A stretch of 64,000 bases of DNA from CAZQQN01 sp964595485 (GCA_964595485.1 CAZQQN010000008.1:1-64000), one strand, 5' to 3'. Shown: positions 18,859 to 27,734, counted from the stretch's first letter. Notes: generated by a model from the letters alone, not told the origin. Program-made: numbers and translations.

Positions 18859-19986
18859 TTACGCTTTCTCATATTGTTGGATGACCTCAATTATATACCT
18901 GATATCTTCACTTTTTATTTCCGGATAGATTGGCAAAGATAAAACCTCTCGACTAATTCTAAGCGAATTGGAATAATTATTATTTTTTGCCTGATCTTTC
19001 CTATAAATGGGATGCTCGTGAATCGCAGCCGGGTAAAAAACCTTGGTAGGTATCCCTTTTTCTGCTAAGTATTGTTTCAGGTCGTCCCTGAGGTCAGGCT
19101 TTACCCGCAGGGTATATTGCTGATAAACATGTCTTCCATAAGGCTTATTCTCCGGGATTTTTATGGTAGTTAGAGAGCTTAAGCCCTGATCATACTGGTC
19201 GGCTACAAATTGCCGAGATTGGTTATACAAGTCGAGGTAAGGTAGTTTAACATTCAATATCGCTGCCTGGATAGTATCTAACCTTGAGTTCATACCCAAA
19301 TAATCGTATGTATATGGTTTTGACATACCATGCTGCTTCAAACTTCTTAACTTTTCGGCCAAATCTGCATCATTGGTAATAAGAGCACCGCCATCCCCCA
19401 TGCAACCCAAATTTTTAACCGGAAAAAATGATGTGCAACCTATCTTGCCAATAGTACCTGCTTTAAACTTAGTGTGTTGCCAGTAATAATCAGCACCTAA
19501 AGCTTGTGCTACATCCTCGATCACGTAAAGGTGATAGTCTTCTGCAATAGCCATAACCTCTTCCATTGGTGCACATTGCCCAAACAAATGAACCGGAATA
19601 ATGGCCCATGTATTTTCTGAAATAGCACTTCGGACAGCTGTGGGATCAATGTTGAAGGTGTCTGGATCAATGTCTACCAGTACAGGTTTTAAACCTAACA
19701 CTTTAACCACTTCAGCCGTGGATATGAAGCTAAAATCAGGGATGATTACCTCAGCTCCGCCTGGTATATCAAGCCCCATTAATGCTAATTGTAATGCATC
19801 GGTTCCATTTCCGCACCCTATGACAGCCTCCGCACCTAAATAATTAGCCAAAGACTCCTCAAACTCTCTTACTTCAGGGCCATTGATAAACTTTCCACTG
19901 TCAATCACCTGGTTAACAGCTGCATTGAGTTCCTCTTTTATTTCCCTGTGCTGGGCATTGATATCAACTAATGGAATACTGGCCAT
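18859..19986 (-). CDS. DegT/DnrJ/EryC1 family sugar aminotransferase, WbpE-like
   Basis: This PLP enzyme transaminates a keto-sugar nucleotide, normally using glutamate. The 375-residue protein has the family's GCGNGTDALQLAL phosphate-binding segment, EDVAQALGA, and the PLP lysine at about residue 191 in SFFPVKNLGCMGDGG. The segments GMNSRLDTIQAAIL and KVFYPAAIHEHPIY resemble WbpE/WlbC, which act on UDP-3-keto-GlcNAcA, more than FdtB. It is the first gene of the operon, with a promoter element just upstream. No 3-dehydrogenase (WbpB) is adjacent. Confidence 0.9.
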   Translation of the reverse strand: MASIPLVDINAQHREIKEELNAAVNQVIDSGKFINGPEVREFEESLANYLGAEAVIGCGNGTDALQLALMGLDIPGGAEVIIPDFSFISTAEVVKVLGLKPVLVDIDPDTFNIDPTAVRSAISENTWAIIPVHLFGQCAPMEEVMAIAEDYHLYVIEDVAQALGADYYWQHTKFKAGTIGKIGCTSFFPVKNLGCMGDGGALITNDADLAEKLRSLKQHGMSKPYTYDYLGMNSRLDTIQAAILNVKLPYLDLYNQSRQFVADQYDQGLSSLTTIKIPENKPYGRHVYQQYTLRVKPDLRDDLKQYLAEKGIPTKVFYPAAIHEHPIYRKDQAKNNNYSNSLRISREVLSLPIYPEIKSEDIRYIIEVIQQYEKA

Positions 19987-20018
19987 TCAAAAATTTATTC
20001 TAATTCAGGAAAACGCTG

Positions 20019-20026
20019 CAAATATA
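20019..20026 (-). promoter_or_regulatory. -7 element for the sugar-nucleotide operon
   Basis: The plus strand reads CAAATATA, so the minus strand reads TATATTTG, matching TAnnTTTG. It lies 32 bp before the aminotransferase ATG and diverges from the pruA element about 80 bp away. Confidence 0.5.
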
Positions 20027-20107
20027 ACCTAAAAATAATGCAGCGAAAGGTTCTAAGATTCCCAAAAAAGGGCAGATATTGTATTAGGCTTTTGGATTCT
20101 GGGGTTG

Positions 20108-20115
20108 TATATTTG
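20108..20115 (+). promoter_or_regulatory. -7 element for pruA
   Basis: TATATTTG matches TAnnTTTG and lies 29 bp before the pruA ATG. A TTG at 20079-20081 is rather far upstream (26 bp) for a -33 element. Confidence 0.45.
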
Positions 20116-20144
20116 CAGGTCTGATGAATCAAAAACACTAAATT

Positions 20145-21776
20145 ATGGCAGATGGATTATTTAAAGTAGAACCACCGAAAAATGAGGAATTTTACTCCTA
20201 TGCACCAGGTACACAGGACCGCGAAGACCTGAAACAGGAGATTGCTAAATGCTATAAAGAAGTGCGGGAAATTCCGATGGTTATCAATGGCGAGTCTGTC
20301 AAAACCAATAACATAGTAGAATACCGCCCCCCTCATCGACTAAACCAGGTAATTGCCAATTGCCATTATGGAGGTCAAAAAGAAGTTAACCAAGCCATAG
20401 AAGCTGCCTTAGCTGCAAAAGAGGAATGGCGTAAAACACCCTGGGAACATAGGGCGGCCATATTCCTGAAAGCGGCAGACCTTATACAAGGGCCTTACCG
20501 TAAGAAAATGAATGCAGCCACAATGGTTGGGCAATCCAAAAACCCCCATCAAGCAGAAATTGAGTCAGTAGCTGAATTGATCGATTTCTTGAAATTCAAT
20601 GCCTACAATGCTCAAATGATCTATGAGGACCAGGCAGTGAACGGTAAGTGGATGTGGAATAGGTTAGATTACAGGCCGCTTGAGGGATTTGTTTATGCTG
20701 TTACCCCCTTCAACTTTACCGCTATAAGTTGCAACCTTCCCTCTGCACCTGCTTTAATGGGTAATACCGTAGTTTGGAAACCTTCTGATAAGCAGGTTTA
20801 TTCGGCCAATGTGATCATGGAAGTTTTTGAAAAAGCTGGCCTTCCGCCGGGGGTCATTAACATGGTACTTGCTGACCCTAAAGAGGCAACCGATGCCTGT
20901 ATGGAACACCCGGATTTTGCGGGATTGCATTATACCGGCTCGAATGGGGTTTTGAAAAGCCTTTGGAAAAAAACCGGTGAAAATCTCGAAAAGTATAAAT
21001 CATTCCCGAGAATTGTCGGGGAAGCAGGCGGAAAAGACTTCCTCGTTATGCATGAATCCGCTGATATAGATGAAACAGCTACTGCCCTTACTCGAGGAGC
21101 TTTTGAATACCAGGGCCAGAAATGCTCGGCTGTCTCCCGTGCCTATATACCATCGAATCGTTGGGAAGAAGTCAAAAACCGTCTTGAGAAAGATATTAAT
21201 TCATTAAAGATGGGAGATGTAGAGGACTTTACAAATTTCATCAATGCGGTTATTGATGAAAATGCTTTTGAAAAGCATAAAAATGCCATCGATCAGGCTA
21301 AACAGGATGATAATGCTGAGATCATTTTTGGCGGAAATTGCGACAAATCTGTCGGCTACTTTGTAGAGCCAACGGTCATCCTCACTTCAGATCCGCACTA
21401 CACTACTATGGAAAATGAGCTATTCGGCCCTATTCTAACCATTTACGTTTACGATGAGCAAAAATTTGAAGAAACCCTTGAACTGGTAGACAATACTTCT
21501 ATTTATGGTTTAACAGGGGCTATAATGGCCAAGGACAGGGATGCCATTAGGTTAGCATCCGAAAAATTGGAAGATGCAGCCGGGAATTTCTACATCAATG
21601 ATAAACCAACCGGCTCAGTAGTAGGCCAACAGCCGTTTGGTGGTGCGCGGCAATCTGGAACCAATGATAAAGCAGGTTCTTATCTTAACCTCACACGGTG
21701 GATCTCAACCAGGGCTATCAAAGAAACTTTTGTAACGCCCAAGGATTACCGGTATCCTTTCCAGCAGGATAAATAA
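20145..21776 (+). CDS. pruA: L-glutamate gamma-semialdehyde dehydrogenase
   Basis: The enzyme oxidises glutamate semialdehyde, formed from proline by proline dehydrogenase, to glutamate with NAD. The 543-residue protein is the monofunctional ALDH4A1-like form. The catalytic cysteine is about residue 327 in GQKCSAVSRAY, the general-base glutamate lies in VGEAGGKDF, and the C-terminal segment PFGGARQSGTNDK is typical of PruA. Proline dehydrogenase is not adjacent, as is common in Bacteroidota. A strong hairpin terminator follows. Confidence 0.96.
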   Translation: MADGLFKVEPPKNEEFYSYAPGTQDREDLKQEIAKCYKEVREIPMVINGESVKTNNIVEYRPPHRLNQVIANCHYGGQKEVNQAIEAALAAKEEWRKTPWEHRAAIFLKAADLIQGPYRKKMNAATMVGQSKNPHQAEIESVAELIDFLKFNAYNAQMIYEDQAVNGKWMWNRLDYRPLEGFVYAVTPFNFTAISCNLPSAPALMGNTVVWKPSDKQVYSANVIMEVFEKAGLPPGVINMVLADPKEATDACMEHPDFAGLHYTGSNGVLKSLWKKTGENLEKYKSFPRIVGEAGGKDFLVMHESADIDETATALTRGAFEYQGQKCSAVSRAYIPSNRWEEVKNRLEKDINSLKMGDVEDFTNFINAVIDENAFEKHKNAIDQAKQDDNAEIIFGGNCDKSVGYFVEPTVILTSDPHYTTMENELFGPILTIYVYDEQKFEETLELVDNTSIYGLTGAIMAKDRDAIRLASEKLEDAAGNFYINDKPTGSVVGQQPFGGARQSGTNDKAGSYLNLTRWISTRAIKETFVTPKDYRYPFQQDK

Positions 21777-21802
21777 AGCCGTAGCATCCAATTCGTATTC
21801 TT

Positions 21803-21830
21803 AATCCGCCCTTATTCGGGCGGATTTTTT
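21803..21830 (+). terminator. Rho-independent terminator after pruA
   Basis: A perfect 9-bp stem, AATCCGCCC (21803-21811) with GGGCGGATT (21818-21826), has a 6-nt loop. The T run from 21825 extends to 21830. It lies 27 bp after the pruA stop. Confidence 0.9.
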
Positions 21831-21984
21831 ATAGGCTAATATGGCCCTACTAATTCTTAAAGGAGATTTGCAGAAACCTAAAAAAGTGCAATATATGATA
21901 GTGATCAGGAAAGACTGATGATTTATTTAAAGGAGTGAGCTAAAGGATAAGCCTTAATTGAATAAAAATGACCTGACTTTTAAA

Positions 21985-22845
21985 CTAAAGATACGTTTTA
22001 AGACGGGTAAGCTTTTTGGATTTTTTGAGCTTTTTAATGGCTTTATCTCTAATTTGCCTCACCCTTTCGCGGGTTAAATCAATTTTATTACCAATTTCCT
22101 CAAGGGATAATTCTTGGTTACCATTAATGCCAAAGTAGTAAATAAGAACCTTTTTTTCTTTCTCGCTTAAATAGTTTAACACCATTCTCAGCTCCTCCTG
22201 CAGGGATTCATTCATTAAACTATTATCCGGCGCTGGTTCATCTTTATTTTTCATGATGTTCAGAAGGGTGTTTTCTTCATCTTCAGAAAAAGGAGCATCA
22301 ACTGAAATATGCCCACCTGAACCTTTAAGGGTTTCCCTAACCGTTTCCTGGGGAAGATCCAGGTTCCCTGCTATTTCTTCCTCTGAGGGTGTTCGTTCAT
22401 TTTTTTGCTCAAATTCTGAAGAAACCTTGTTAATCTTAGTGAGCTCACCAATTCTGTTTAGGGGCATACGGACAAGCCGGCCATTTTCTGCCATTGCTTG
22501 TAAAATAGATTGGCGAATCCACCAAACTGCATAAGATATGAACTTAAAACCTCTTGTTTCATCAAATCGCTGTGCAGCTTTGATCAGCCCGAGATTTCCT
22601 TCATTTATGAGATCTCCCAGGGTTAACCCTTGATTTTGATATTGCTTTGATACAGATACAACAAACCGAAGGTTAGCCTTTACTAACCGCTCGAGTGCCT
22701 GTTCATCGCCTTGCTTAATCCTTCTCGCAAGTTCAACCTCCTCATTGGCATCAACCATTTCGATAGAACTAATCTCCGATAAATACTTATCAAGGGATTT
22801 GGTTTCCCGGTTGGTTATTTGTTTTGTAATCTTTAGTTGTCTCAT
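21985..22845 (-). CDS. rpoD: Primary sigma factor of the RpoD/SigA family
   Basis: This sigma70-family factor directs RNA polymerase to housekeeping promoters. At 286 residues it has the short Bacteroidota form without region 1.1. Region 1.2 is near residues 15-55. Region 2 holds LVKANLRFVVSVSKQYQNQG, LIQ-like LINEGNLGLIKAAQRFD and the -7-recognition helix FKFISYAVWWIRQSI. Region 4 ends in LTRERVRQIRDKAIKKLK, the -33 recognition helix. Bacteroidota primary sigmas recognise TAnnTTTG, the element found before many genes of this window. The upstream 392-bp gap may hold a structured leader. Confidence 0.96.
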   Translation of the reverse strand: MRQLKITKQITNRETKSLDKYLSEISSIEMVDANEEVELARRIKQGDEQALERLVKANLRFVVSVSKQYQNQGLTLGDLINEGNLGLIKAAQRFDETRGFKFISYAVWWIRQSILQAMAENGRLVRMPLNRIGELTKINKVSSEFEQKNERTPSEEEIAGNLDLPQETVRETLKGSGGHISVDAPFSEDEENTLLNIMKNKDEPAPDNSLMNESLQEELRMVLNYLSEKEKKVLIYYFGINGNQELSLEEIGNKIDLTRERVRQIRDKAIKKLKKSKKLTRLKTYL

Positions 22846-23237
22846 AAAGAGCCTTTTTATTAAGAAAACATAATCTGCAAATCTGGTTAAAAAACCCTAA
22901 GCCAACGAGACCTGATCAAGTGCGTCTAAACCATTTTATCAAACATTTTATTAAAAAATATCCTTCCTTTATTTAGAATAAAAAAAGGATCCAATGAATA
23001 CGCAATTTAAAAAATGCAAGATAAAAACAAAACAATGGGAAAAGTGACTAGCAATAGAAAACTTGCTATAAAGCTTATAAAAACTGTATAATGGGAAACG
23101 TGGCTGATTTATTAAATTTTAAAAAACTTGGATTAAGGGTGTAAAATTTGTTCTTATAGAGGAAAAGCTGCGATAAGAATGAGCTAAAATGCTGTCTAAA
23201 ATGCCAAAAGAAATTTTTTGAATTCTCTGTTTAGCCG
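22846..23237. other. AT-rich gap between rpoD and the YkuK-type gene
   Basis: I see no gene here. The stretch should contain the rpoD promoter and leader (minus strand), but no clear TAnnTTTG is visible in that orientation. A stem-loop lies at 22960-22990. The rest is AT-rich with no tRNA-like or other recognisable structure. Confidence 0.6.
22960..22990 (-). repeat. Stem-loop in the rpoD upstream region
   Basis: Outer arms ATCCTT (22960-22965) and AAGGAT (22985-22990) enclose inner arms TTTATT (22968-22973) and AATAAA (22977-22982). A symmetrical 2-nt internal loop and a 3-nt apical loop complete it. It lies about 115 bp upstream of the rpoD start and could be a leader hairpin or a protein site. 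Confidence 0.45.
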
Positions 23238-23711
23238 TTAGTTATTAACAATTTTATCAGCGCAATAAGAGCTGGCGAATGCTTCTGGTTTTGCCTTAAA
23301 AACAAAGCCCATGCTGAGAATATACCCCATTGCTTCACTTAAAGCCGAGTTGGATTTGAAATAGGGATTGGTATTAATATCTGCATGCACTTCCAGGTCA
23401 ACATCGTACTGTTCTAAAAGGTCACATAAATCATAGGCCGTTTCGATTGACTTTGTAACCTCATCCAGCATTCGCTCTTTTACGGTTTGCTCTTTATCGG
23501 TTTGCTCTGTGTGAATAAACATAAAACCGCCCCTATATTCCCTTAGAAATACAATAACCGTAGCGTACTCGGTTACATAGGTTCTTTCAAGGGAATCTGT
23601 ACCAATACAAACCTTCAGGTTATGTCCAGCTTCGGTTTCTGTTTTTATGGTATTTTCCACTTCTTCCTTGATGGGGGATGAAATTTTTTCACCGTTAAAT
23701 CTTTTCCACAT
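23238..23711 (-). CDS. YkuK-type (DUF458) ribonuclease H-like protein
   Basis: The 157-residue protein matches the DUF458/YkuK family, predicted to have an RNase H-like fold. Features include an early acidic strand, KVCIGTDSL (about 33-41), a basic-to-hydrophobic YVTEYATVIVFL strand, a conserved LEVHADINTNPYFKSN segment with acidic and Asn residues, and a C-terminal GYILSMGFVFKAKPEA. Known members are about 150-170 residues. The natural role is not established. It follows a gap with palindromic, DnaA-box-like sequences, and one such box overlaps its first codons. Confidence 0.85.
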   Translation of the reverse strand: MWKRFNGEKISSPIKEEVENTIKTETEAGHNLKVCIGTDSLERTYVTEYATVIVFLREYRGGFMFIHTEQTDKEQTVKERMLDEVTKSIETAYDLCDLLEQYDVDLEVHADINTNPYFKSNSALSEAMGYILSMGFVFKAKPEAFASSYCADKIVNN

Positions 23712-23815
23712 AGGGCTAAGTTTAATGAATGTTAATAACTGATGCTAATCTATGTAAATCATTTTGCATTTGTGACTTCCGCTATTTTAAAATTTCCACA
23801 TCATATTGTGGAAAA
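23702..23815. promoter_or_regulatory. Cluster of three DnaA-box-like sequences
   Basis: TTTTCCACA occurs at 23702-23710 on the plus strand and as its complement TGTGGAAAA at 23807-23815. ATTTCCACA lies at 23792-23800. The last two form a perfect 8-bp inverted repeat (TTTCCACA/TGTGGAAA) with a 6-nt centre. The first two differ from the E. coli box TTATCCACA by one base each. Confidence 0.35.
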
Positions 23816-24086
23816 AAGGTTAAAAGCATTATTAACACTAAAAATCTATAATTGATTATTAAGTATAGCTTTTCAAATTTTTTTCGCCTACGAAAGATTA
23901 AATGACTTATTGCCACTGACAAAACTCACCAATTTCAATCAGCTTTTCATTTCGAAATCTTAAAATTATTATTACACTACTTATACTTACACCGTAGGTA
24001 ACGGTAAAAAACCATTTGGCGTTGTTTGAAATTATTTATTACCCCTTAATTTTGAGTCTATCTTACTAAGTTAACCGTACCAAAAT
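23712..24086. other. AT-rich gap between the YkuK-type and VTT-domain genes
   Basis: No gene is visible. The left part carries the 23792-23814 palindrome and DnaA-like boxes. The centre (about 23816-23880) is very AT-rich. The right end holds the promoter of the VTT-domain gene. Confidence 0.6.
24025..24054 (+). promoter_or_regulatory. Complete -33/-7 promoter for the VTT-domain gene
   Basis: TTTG (24025-24028), an 18-bp spacer and TAATTTTG (24047-24054) match the Bacteroidota consensus. The ATG follows 32 bp after the element. Confidence 0.65.
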
Positions 24087-24662
24087 ATGGCCAAAGACCC
24101 AGAGTATTTTCGCTTCGTAATTAAAAACACCATCCGCGGTCTTGTCTATTTCTCAGTGATGGTTGCGCTTTTTATTATTATCAAACTTTGGATGCCCGAA
24201 AACTGGAAAGCTATATTGGCCCCAATTACTGATAGCCCGGCATTAGTCTACCTTGTGTTTTTTGGATCAGAAACCTTTTTCGGCATAATACCTCCCGAAT
24301 TTTTCATAATGTGGGCGGTGAAAAGCCCCCTTGATATCTACATTCTACAGGTAACATTGTTTTCCCTGTTATCCTTTATGGGTGCCTTTATAGCATTTTT
24401 TGTTGGAAAAAAAATTAAAAATGGTGGGTTTTATGACAGGCTTTTGCAAAGCCGTTTTAGTAAATATGTGGGTTATTATCAGCGTTATGGGGGTGTTATC
24501 ATTATCCTCTCTGGTTTAACACCTTTACCTTTTGCTACCATCAGTCTGATTAGCGCAACGCTCGGCTTTAAGTTTAGTCGTTATTGCCTTTTTGCTTTGA
24601 CCCGTTTTATCCGTTTCTTGATTTATGGCTATGTTTTTTGGCAGGGAGAAGGCTATTTCTAA
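24087..24662 (+). CDS. VTT (SNARE-associated/DedA-like) domain membrane protein
   Basis: The 191-residue polytopic protein resembles YqaA-type members of the VTT/DedA superfamily. Hydrophobic segments lie near 17-36, 52-75, 85-108, 133-153 and 165-185. The region FFGSETFFGIIPPEFFIMWA corresponds to the re-entrant E-F/YxxxFGPxxE-like motif region of the superfamily. GLTPLPFATISLISATLGF is the second conserved re-entrant loop. Other family members flip or transport lipid carriers such as undecaprenyl phosphate or phospholipids; the substrate of this one is unknown. It stands alone with its own promoter. Confidence 0.82.
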   Translation: MAKDPEYFRFVIKNTIRGLVYFSVMVALFIIIKLWMPENWKAILAPITDSPALVYLVFFGSETFFGIIPPEFFIMWAVKSPLDIYILQVTLFSLLSFMGAFIAFFVGKKIKNGGFYDRLLQSRFSKYVGYYQRYGGVIIILSGLTPLPFATISLISATLGFKFSRYCLFALTRFIRFLIYGYVFWQGEGYF

Positions 24663-24767
24663 ACTGTCTTGTAATGCCAAGGGAAGAAAAATGTTTTAAT
24701 AAGGCACCATTGCGGTAGGAGCTAATGAGTTCATAACTTGTTGGTTTAAACAATCAAAACGTTATTA

Positions 24768-26825
24768 TTACTTAACCAGTAATTTTTTAGTTAAATCAAT
24801 TCCTGAAGGATTGGTTACCGTAATGATATACAAACCAGACGGCTTTTCAGATACATTGATGCGCTTTTGGTCATTTCTCAATGAAAACCTCTCGACTACC
24901 TTTCCTTTGCTATTAAACATTCTGCCTTTGTAATTATGCCTGTTGCCATCGATTTCAATCTTAACAAACTTCTTAGCAGGGTTTGGGAAGGTTTTTAATC
25001 TGGCAGAATTAGTAACCTTCTTATCCTTTTTTTCTTTTCTGGTTTTAGCAGCCTCATAGCTTTGAATAGGATCCTGACTTAAGTAGGGTCGAATCATCAA
25101 AGCATAATTCATAGATGAATCAATGTTAGTATTTTTCCAGGATCCCTCAGTATTGACAAAAATCCGCTCCTCTGGCACTTCATCATTAAATAGTTCTTTA
25201 TAATTTTTATCAAGCCCAATATTGAATAAATAAGGGTTTAATTGCTTCCATCCCACATAAAAAGGGCCTGAAACCTCAATTGGTTCTTCAAGTTCATAAA
25301 TCACAAAATTATCTTTCGCAACACCGTTGTATCGAATTTGAACATCTTCCTTCTCCAAAAGCACTTTTTCTTCACTGGGGTTTACCCCTAACCTGCCTAA
25401 GTCACTCCAAACCATTAAATCAAAACGATTTCCCTTAACATTTTCCTTTGATTTACTGAAACGCATTCCAATAGCCCTTAATGAGTCATCCTTACTTAAA
25501 TCAAACTTATAAGCTACTTGCCAGCTGCCGAAAAAACGACCTTTAATTCCAAAACCTCCTTCCGCTGTTCCATCATCATAGGCTAAATAGTTATTAAACG
25601 TCTGATCAACAACCATTGTATCGTTCCTGCTGAATTCATCGTTTGGCTGATCCTCTACTGTAGATTTTATGCTAACCTCAAGTTGGTCCTGAGTAAGGTA
25701 ATTGGACTTTTGGAATAAATTCTCTTGCTTAAAAACCCGCTTCCCAAAAGTTGACGGAATATTACCAACGATTTGCTCATCAAAATTATCAAAAGAAGTC
25801 GCTGTAATATTTTCTTCAATTTTATACCCACTCCTAACTTGGCGTAGGTTCCGGTCATTATTGCTTCCCTTGATTAAAAACTCTTCTCTTATAGCGCCTG
25901 AATTATCTTTTACCTGGAACCAAGGTAAAGCTCTGAAATCAGATAAAACAGTCTGCGCCGGGTTAACAACGGCCATGTCGTTTTTGGTGGGTTCACCAGG
26001 CTGGCGGTTTTTTGCAAGTTCTATATAATCAACGTGCCAATGATCAAGGTTTCCCGACACATTACCATAGCTAACAAACCGAAATTGAAAAGTATTGAAA
26101 AAGAATGAGGAGGAATCAAAGGATGCTAAATTCAGGTTAACCGGTTCAAAGGAAGGTACCTGGTTATAAAAAGCTTTACCACCCTCGGACCACACGGTTC
26201 GCCAATTTATGGCATCACTTGTATCATTTTTAGCCTTTAATTCTAATTTAAGACTATCCACAGCTTCAGGATTATCGGCAATACCTTTTGGTTTGTAAAA
26301 AAAACTCAAGAATATATCATCGTTAAAATCGTAACCGGAAAGATCAATAAATTGAGAGGTTAACGAATCAGTCGGGAAAGCCGTATTTTGATTATTTTGA
26401 CCGGGGTCATATGGCCGGCCATCCCTTCCAAGCCCGTCAAAGGTAGCAAAGCCAAAACTTGGGGGATTTTTAGCCATTTGATTATTGATATACACCTTTT
26501 GATCCACCCAAAGGGAATCATCCGGGTAATTGCGCTTGTATGAAAAATCTTCAAAAAAAGGCAACTCAAGGGTATCGGGTGTTTGTCTTTTACCTAAAGC
26601 ATTAGGGTGTAAAGCCTTTTGATTGTTGGCATCATCATAAATAAGCTGAGGATTATTCTGCAGAGGGGTTATGGTTGCTTCCTGAGCATAAGAGGCTTTT
26701 AGGGTAAAAACCATTAATAAAGTGGCGAAAGCCAGTAGGATTGAAATATTCAAACCAGCTTTTGTGGAAAATACAGCGTAAGTAGTTGACTTTTTTACAG
26801 GTGACGAATTTTTATAAGTAAGCAT
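24768..26825 (-). CDS. T9SS-exported surface protein with type A sorting domain
   Basis: The 685-residue protein has a long signal peptide (cleavage probably after SYA47). A large beta-rich ectodomain follows, with a jellyroll-like part starting near LELPFFEDFSYKR, a form common in T9SS cargo. The C-terminal sorting domain of about 75 residues starts at KTFPNPAKKFVKIEI and ends VTNPSGIDLTKKLLVK. Such domains direct passage through the type 9 secretion system and attachment to the cell surface. No enzymatic domain was recognised. The ATG abuts the stop of the PASTA gene without a gap, so the two are almost certainly translated from one mRNA. Confidence 0.9.
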   Translation of the reverse strand: MLTYKNSSPVKKSTTYAVFSTKAGLNISILLAFATLLMVFTLKASYAQEATITPLQNNPQLIYDDANNQKALHPNALGKRQTPDTLELPFFEDFSYKRNYPDDSLWVDQKVYINNQMAKNPPSFGFATFDGLGRDGRPYDPGQNNQNTAFPTDSLTSQFIDLSGYDFNDDIFLSFFYKPKGIADNPEAVDSLKLELKAKNDTSDAINWRTVWSEGGKAFYNQVPSFEPVNLNLASFDSSSFFFNTFQFRFVSYGNVSGNLDHWHVDYIELAKNRQPGEPTKNDMAVVNPAQTVLSDFRALPWFQVKDNSGAIREEFLIKGSNNDRNLRQVRSGYKIEENITATSFDNFDEQIVGNIPSTFGKRVFKQENLFQKSNYLTQDQLEVSIKSTVEDQPNDEFSRNDTMVVDQTFNNYLAYDDGTAEGGFGIKGRFFGSWQVAYKFDLSKDDSLRAIGMRFSKSKENVKGNRFDLMVWSDLGRLGVNPSEEKVLLEKEDVQIRYNGVAKDNFVIYELEEPIEVSGPFYVGWKQLNPYLFNIGLDKNYKELFNDEVPEERIFVNTEGSWKNTNIDSSMNYALMIRPYLSQDPIQSYEAAKTRKEKKDKKVTNSARLKTFPNPAKKFVKIEIDGNRHNYKGRMFNSKGKVVERFSLRNDQKRINVSEKPSGLYIITVTNPSGIDLTKKLLVK

Positions 26826-27662
26826 TTATTCCCAGCTATCAGGCACCGATTGCTTATCTTTTATTGCTGAATCGGGCATATTCATTTTTTCGAACTGTTC
26901 CGGGGTTGTAAGCCATACATCCATTACTTCCCCCTTCGGTATTTTTTCATCTTCCTTGAAAAACGGTTTTTGCTTGTAAATTATTGCCATTGCACTGTCT
27001 TCTATTCTATCTTCATAAATCACAGCGCCAAAATTCAAACCTTTTCCTTTTAAATAAAATTCAGCATCATCAAGGGTAAGCCCTTTAAGGTTCGGAATTT
27101 CTGTTTTACCAGAATTTTTCCCTTCTTCTAACACAAGGTCGATTTCTGTTCCTTTCTCCAGTTTGTCCTCATCACCAATGGTTCTACCATTAACTTCCAA
27201 TCGTTGCACCGTATTTTTTGCTAATCCGGGAATATATTTTAATTCTCCAACTTTAAAACCTTTCTTTTTAAGGATCTTAAGCGACTGGCGAAGTGAAACA
27301 TCTTTTAAGTTAGGCACTGGCTCTTTTGGCGGATTAGGGGAATTAAGCGTTAAATAAATCTTTCTGTTGATTTTTACTTTTGATAAGGCTTCAGGCTGTT
27401 GTTCTACAACAGCTAATTTGGGTTTGTCAGGGACATAAGTAGAATCATCTATTACGTAATTGAGGTCCCTTTTATCAAGGACTTTTTTAACTTCTTTCAT
27501 CTTCATACCTGATAAATCAGGAACAGATAGTGATTCATTGTGATGCGTATAGACTTTCAGCCATTGGTAAAACCCGATCAGAATGCCAAAACCTAAAACA
27601 ATGGCAATAGCAATGTTAAGAAAGAAAACTTTACTTTTTAGAAACCTGAGAAAATGTCTCAA
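26826..27662 (-). CDS. Membrane-anchored PASTA-domain protein
   Basis: The 278-residue protein has a short basic N-terminus, one membrane helix (about 12-33) and three PASTA repeats at about 45-108, 114-180 and 187-253. Each repeat opens with the family's VPDL, VPNL or IPNL start. No kinase domain is present, unlike the PASTA kinases of Gram-positives. PASTA repeats elsewhere bind peptidoglycan fragments, and the gene lies between a D-Ala-D-Ala ligase and a secreted protein, consistent with a periplasmic cell-wall role. The start is TTG, because the frame has no ATG before the membrane helix. Confidence 0.9.
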   Translation of the reverse strand: MRHFLRFLKSKVFFLNIAIAIVLGFGILIGFYQWLKVYTHHNESLSVPDLSGMKMKEVKKVLDKRDLNYVIDDSTYVPDKPKLAVVEQQPEALSKVKINRKIYLTLNSPNPPKEPVPNLKDVSLRQSLKILKKKGFKVGELKYIPGLAKNTVQRLEVNGRTIGDEDKLEKGTEIDLVLEEGKNSGKTEIPNLKGLTLDDAEFYLKGKGLNFGAVIYEDRIEDSAMAIIYKQKPFFKEDEKIPKGEVMDVWLTTPEQFEKMNMPDSAIKDKQSVPDSWE

Positions 27663-27734
27663 ACTTAGTTGAAGCCTTTAATGAAATTTCGAATATAAGC
27701 GAATACCCGTCATGAACCAAATTTTTACAGGTTA

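Noticed and set aside
27660..27667. CAAACTTA (minus-strand TAAGTTTG) as a promoter of the PASTA gene
   Set aside because: It overlaps the gene's only usable start codon, so any transcript from it would lack the start. Probably a chance match.
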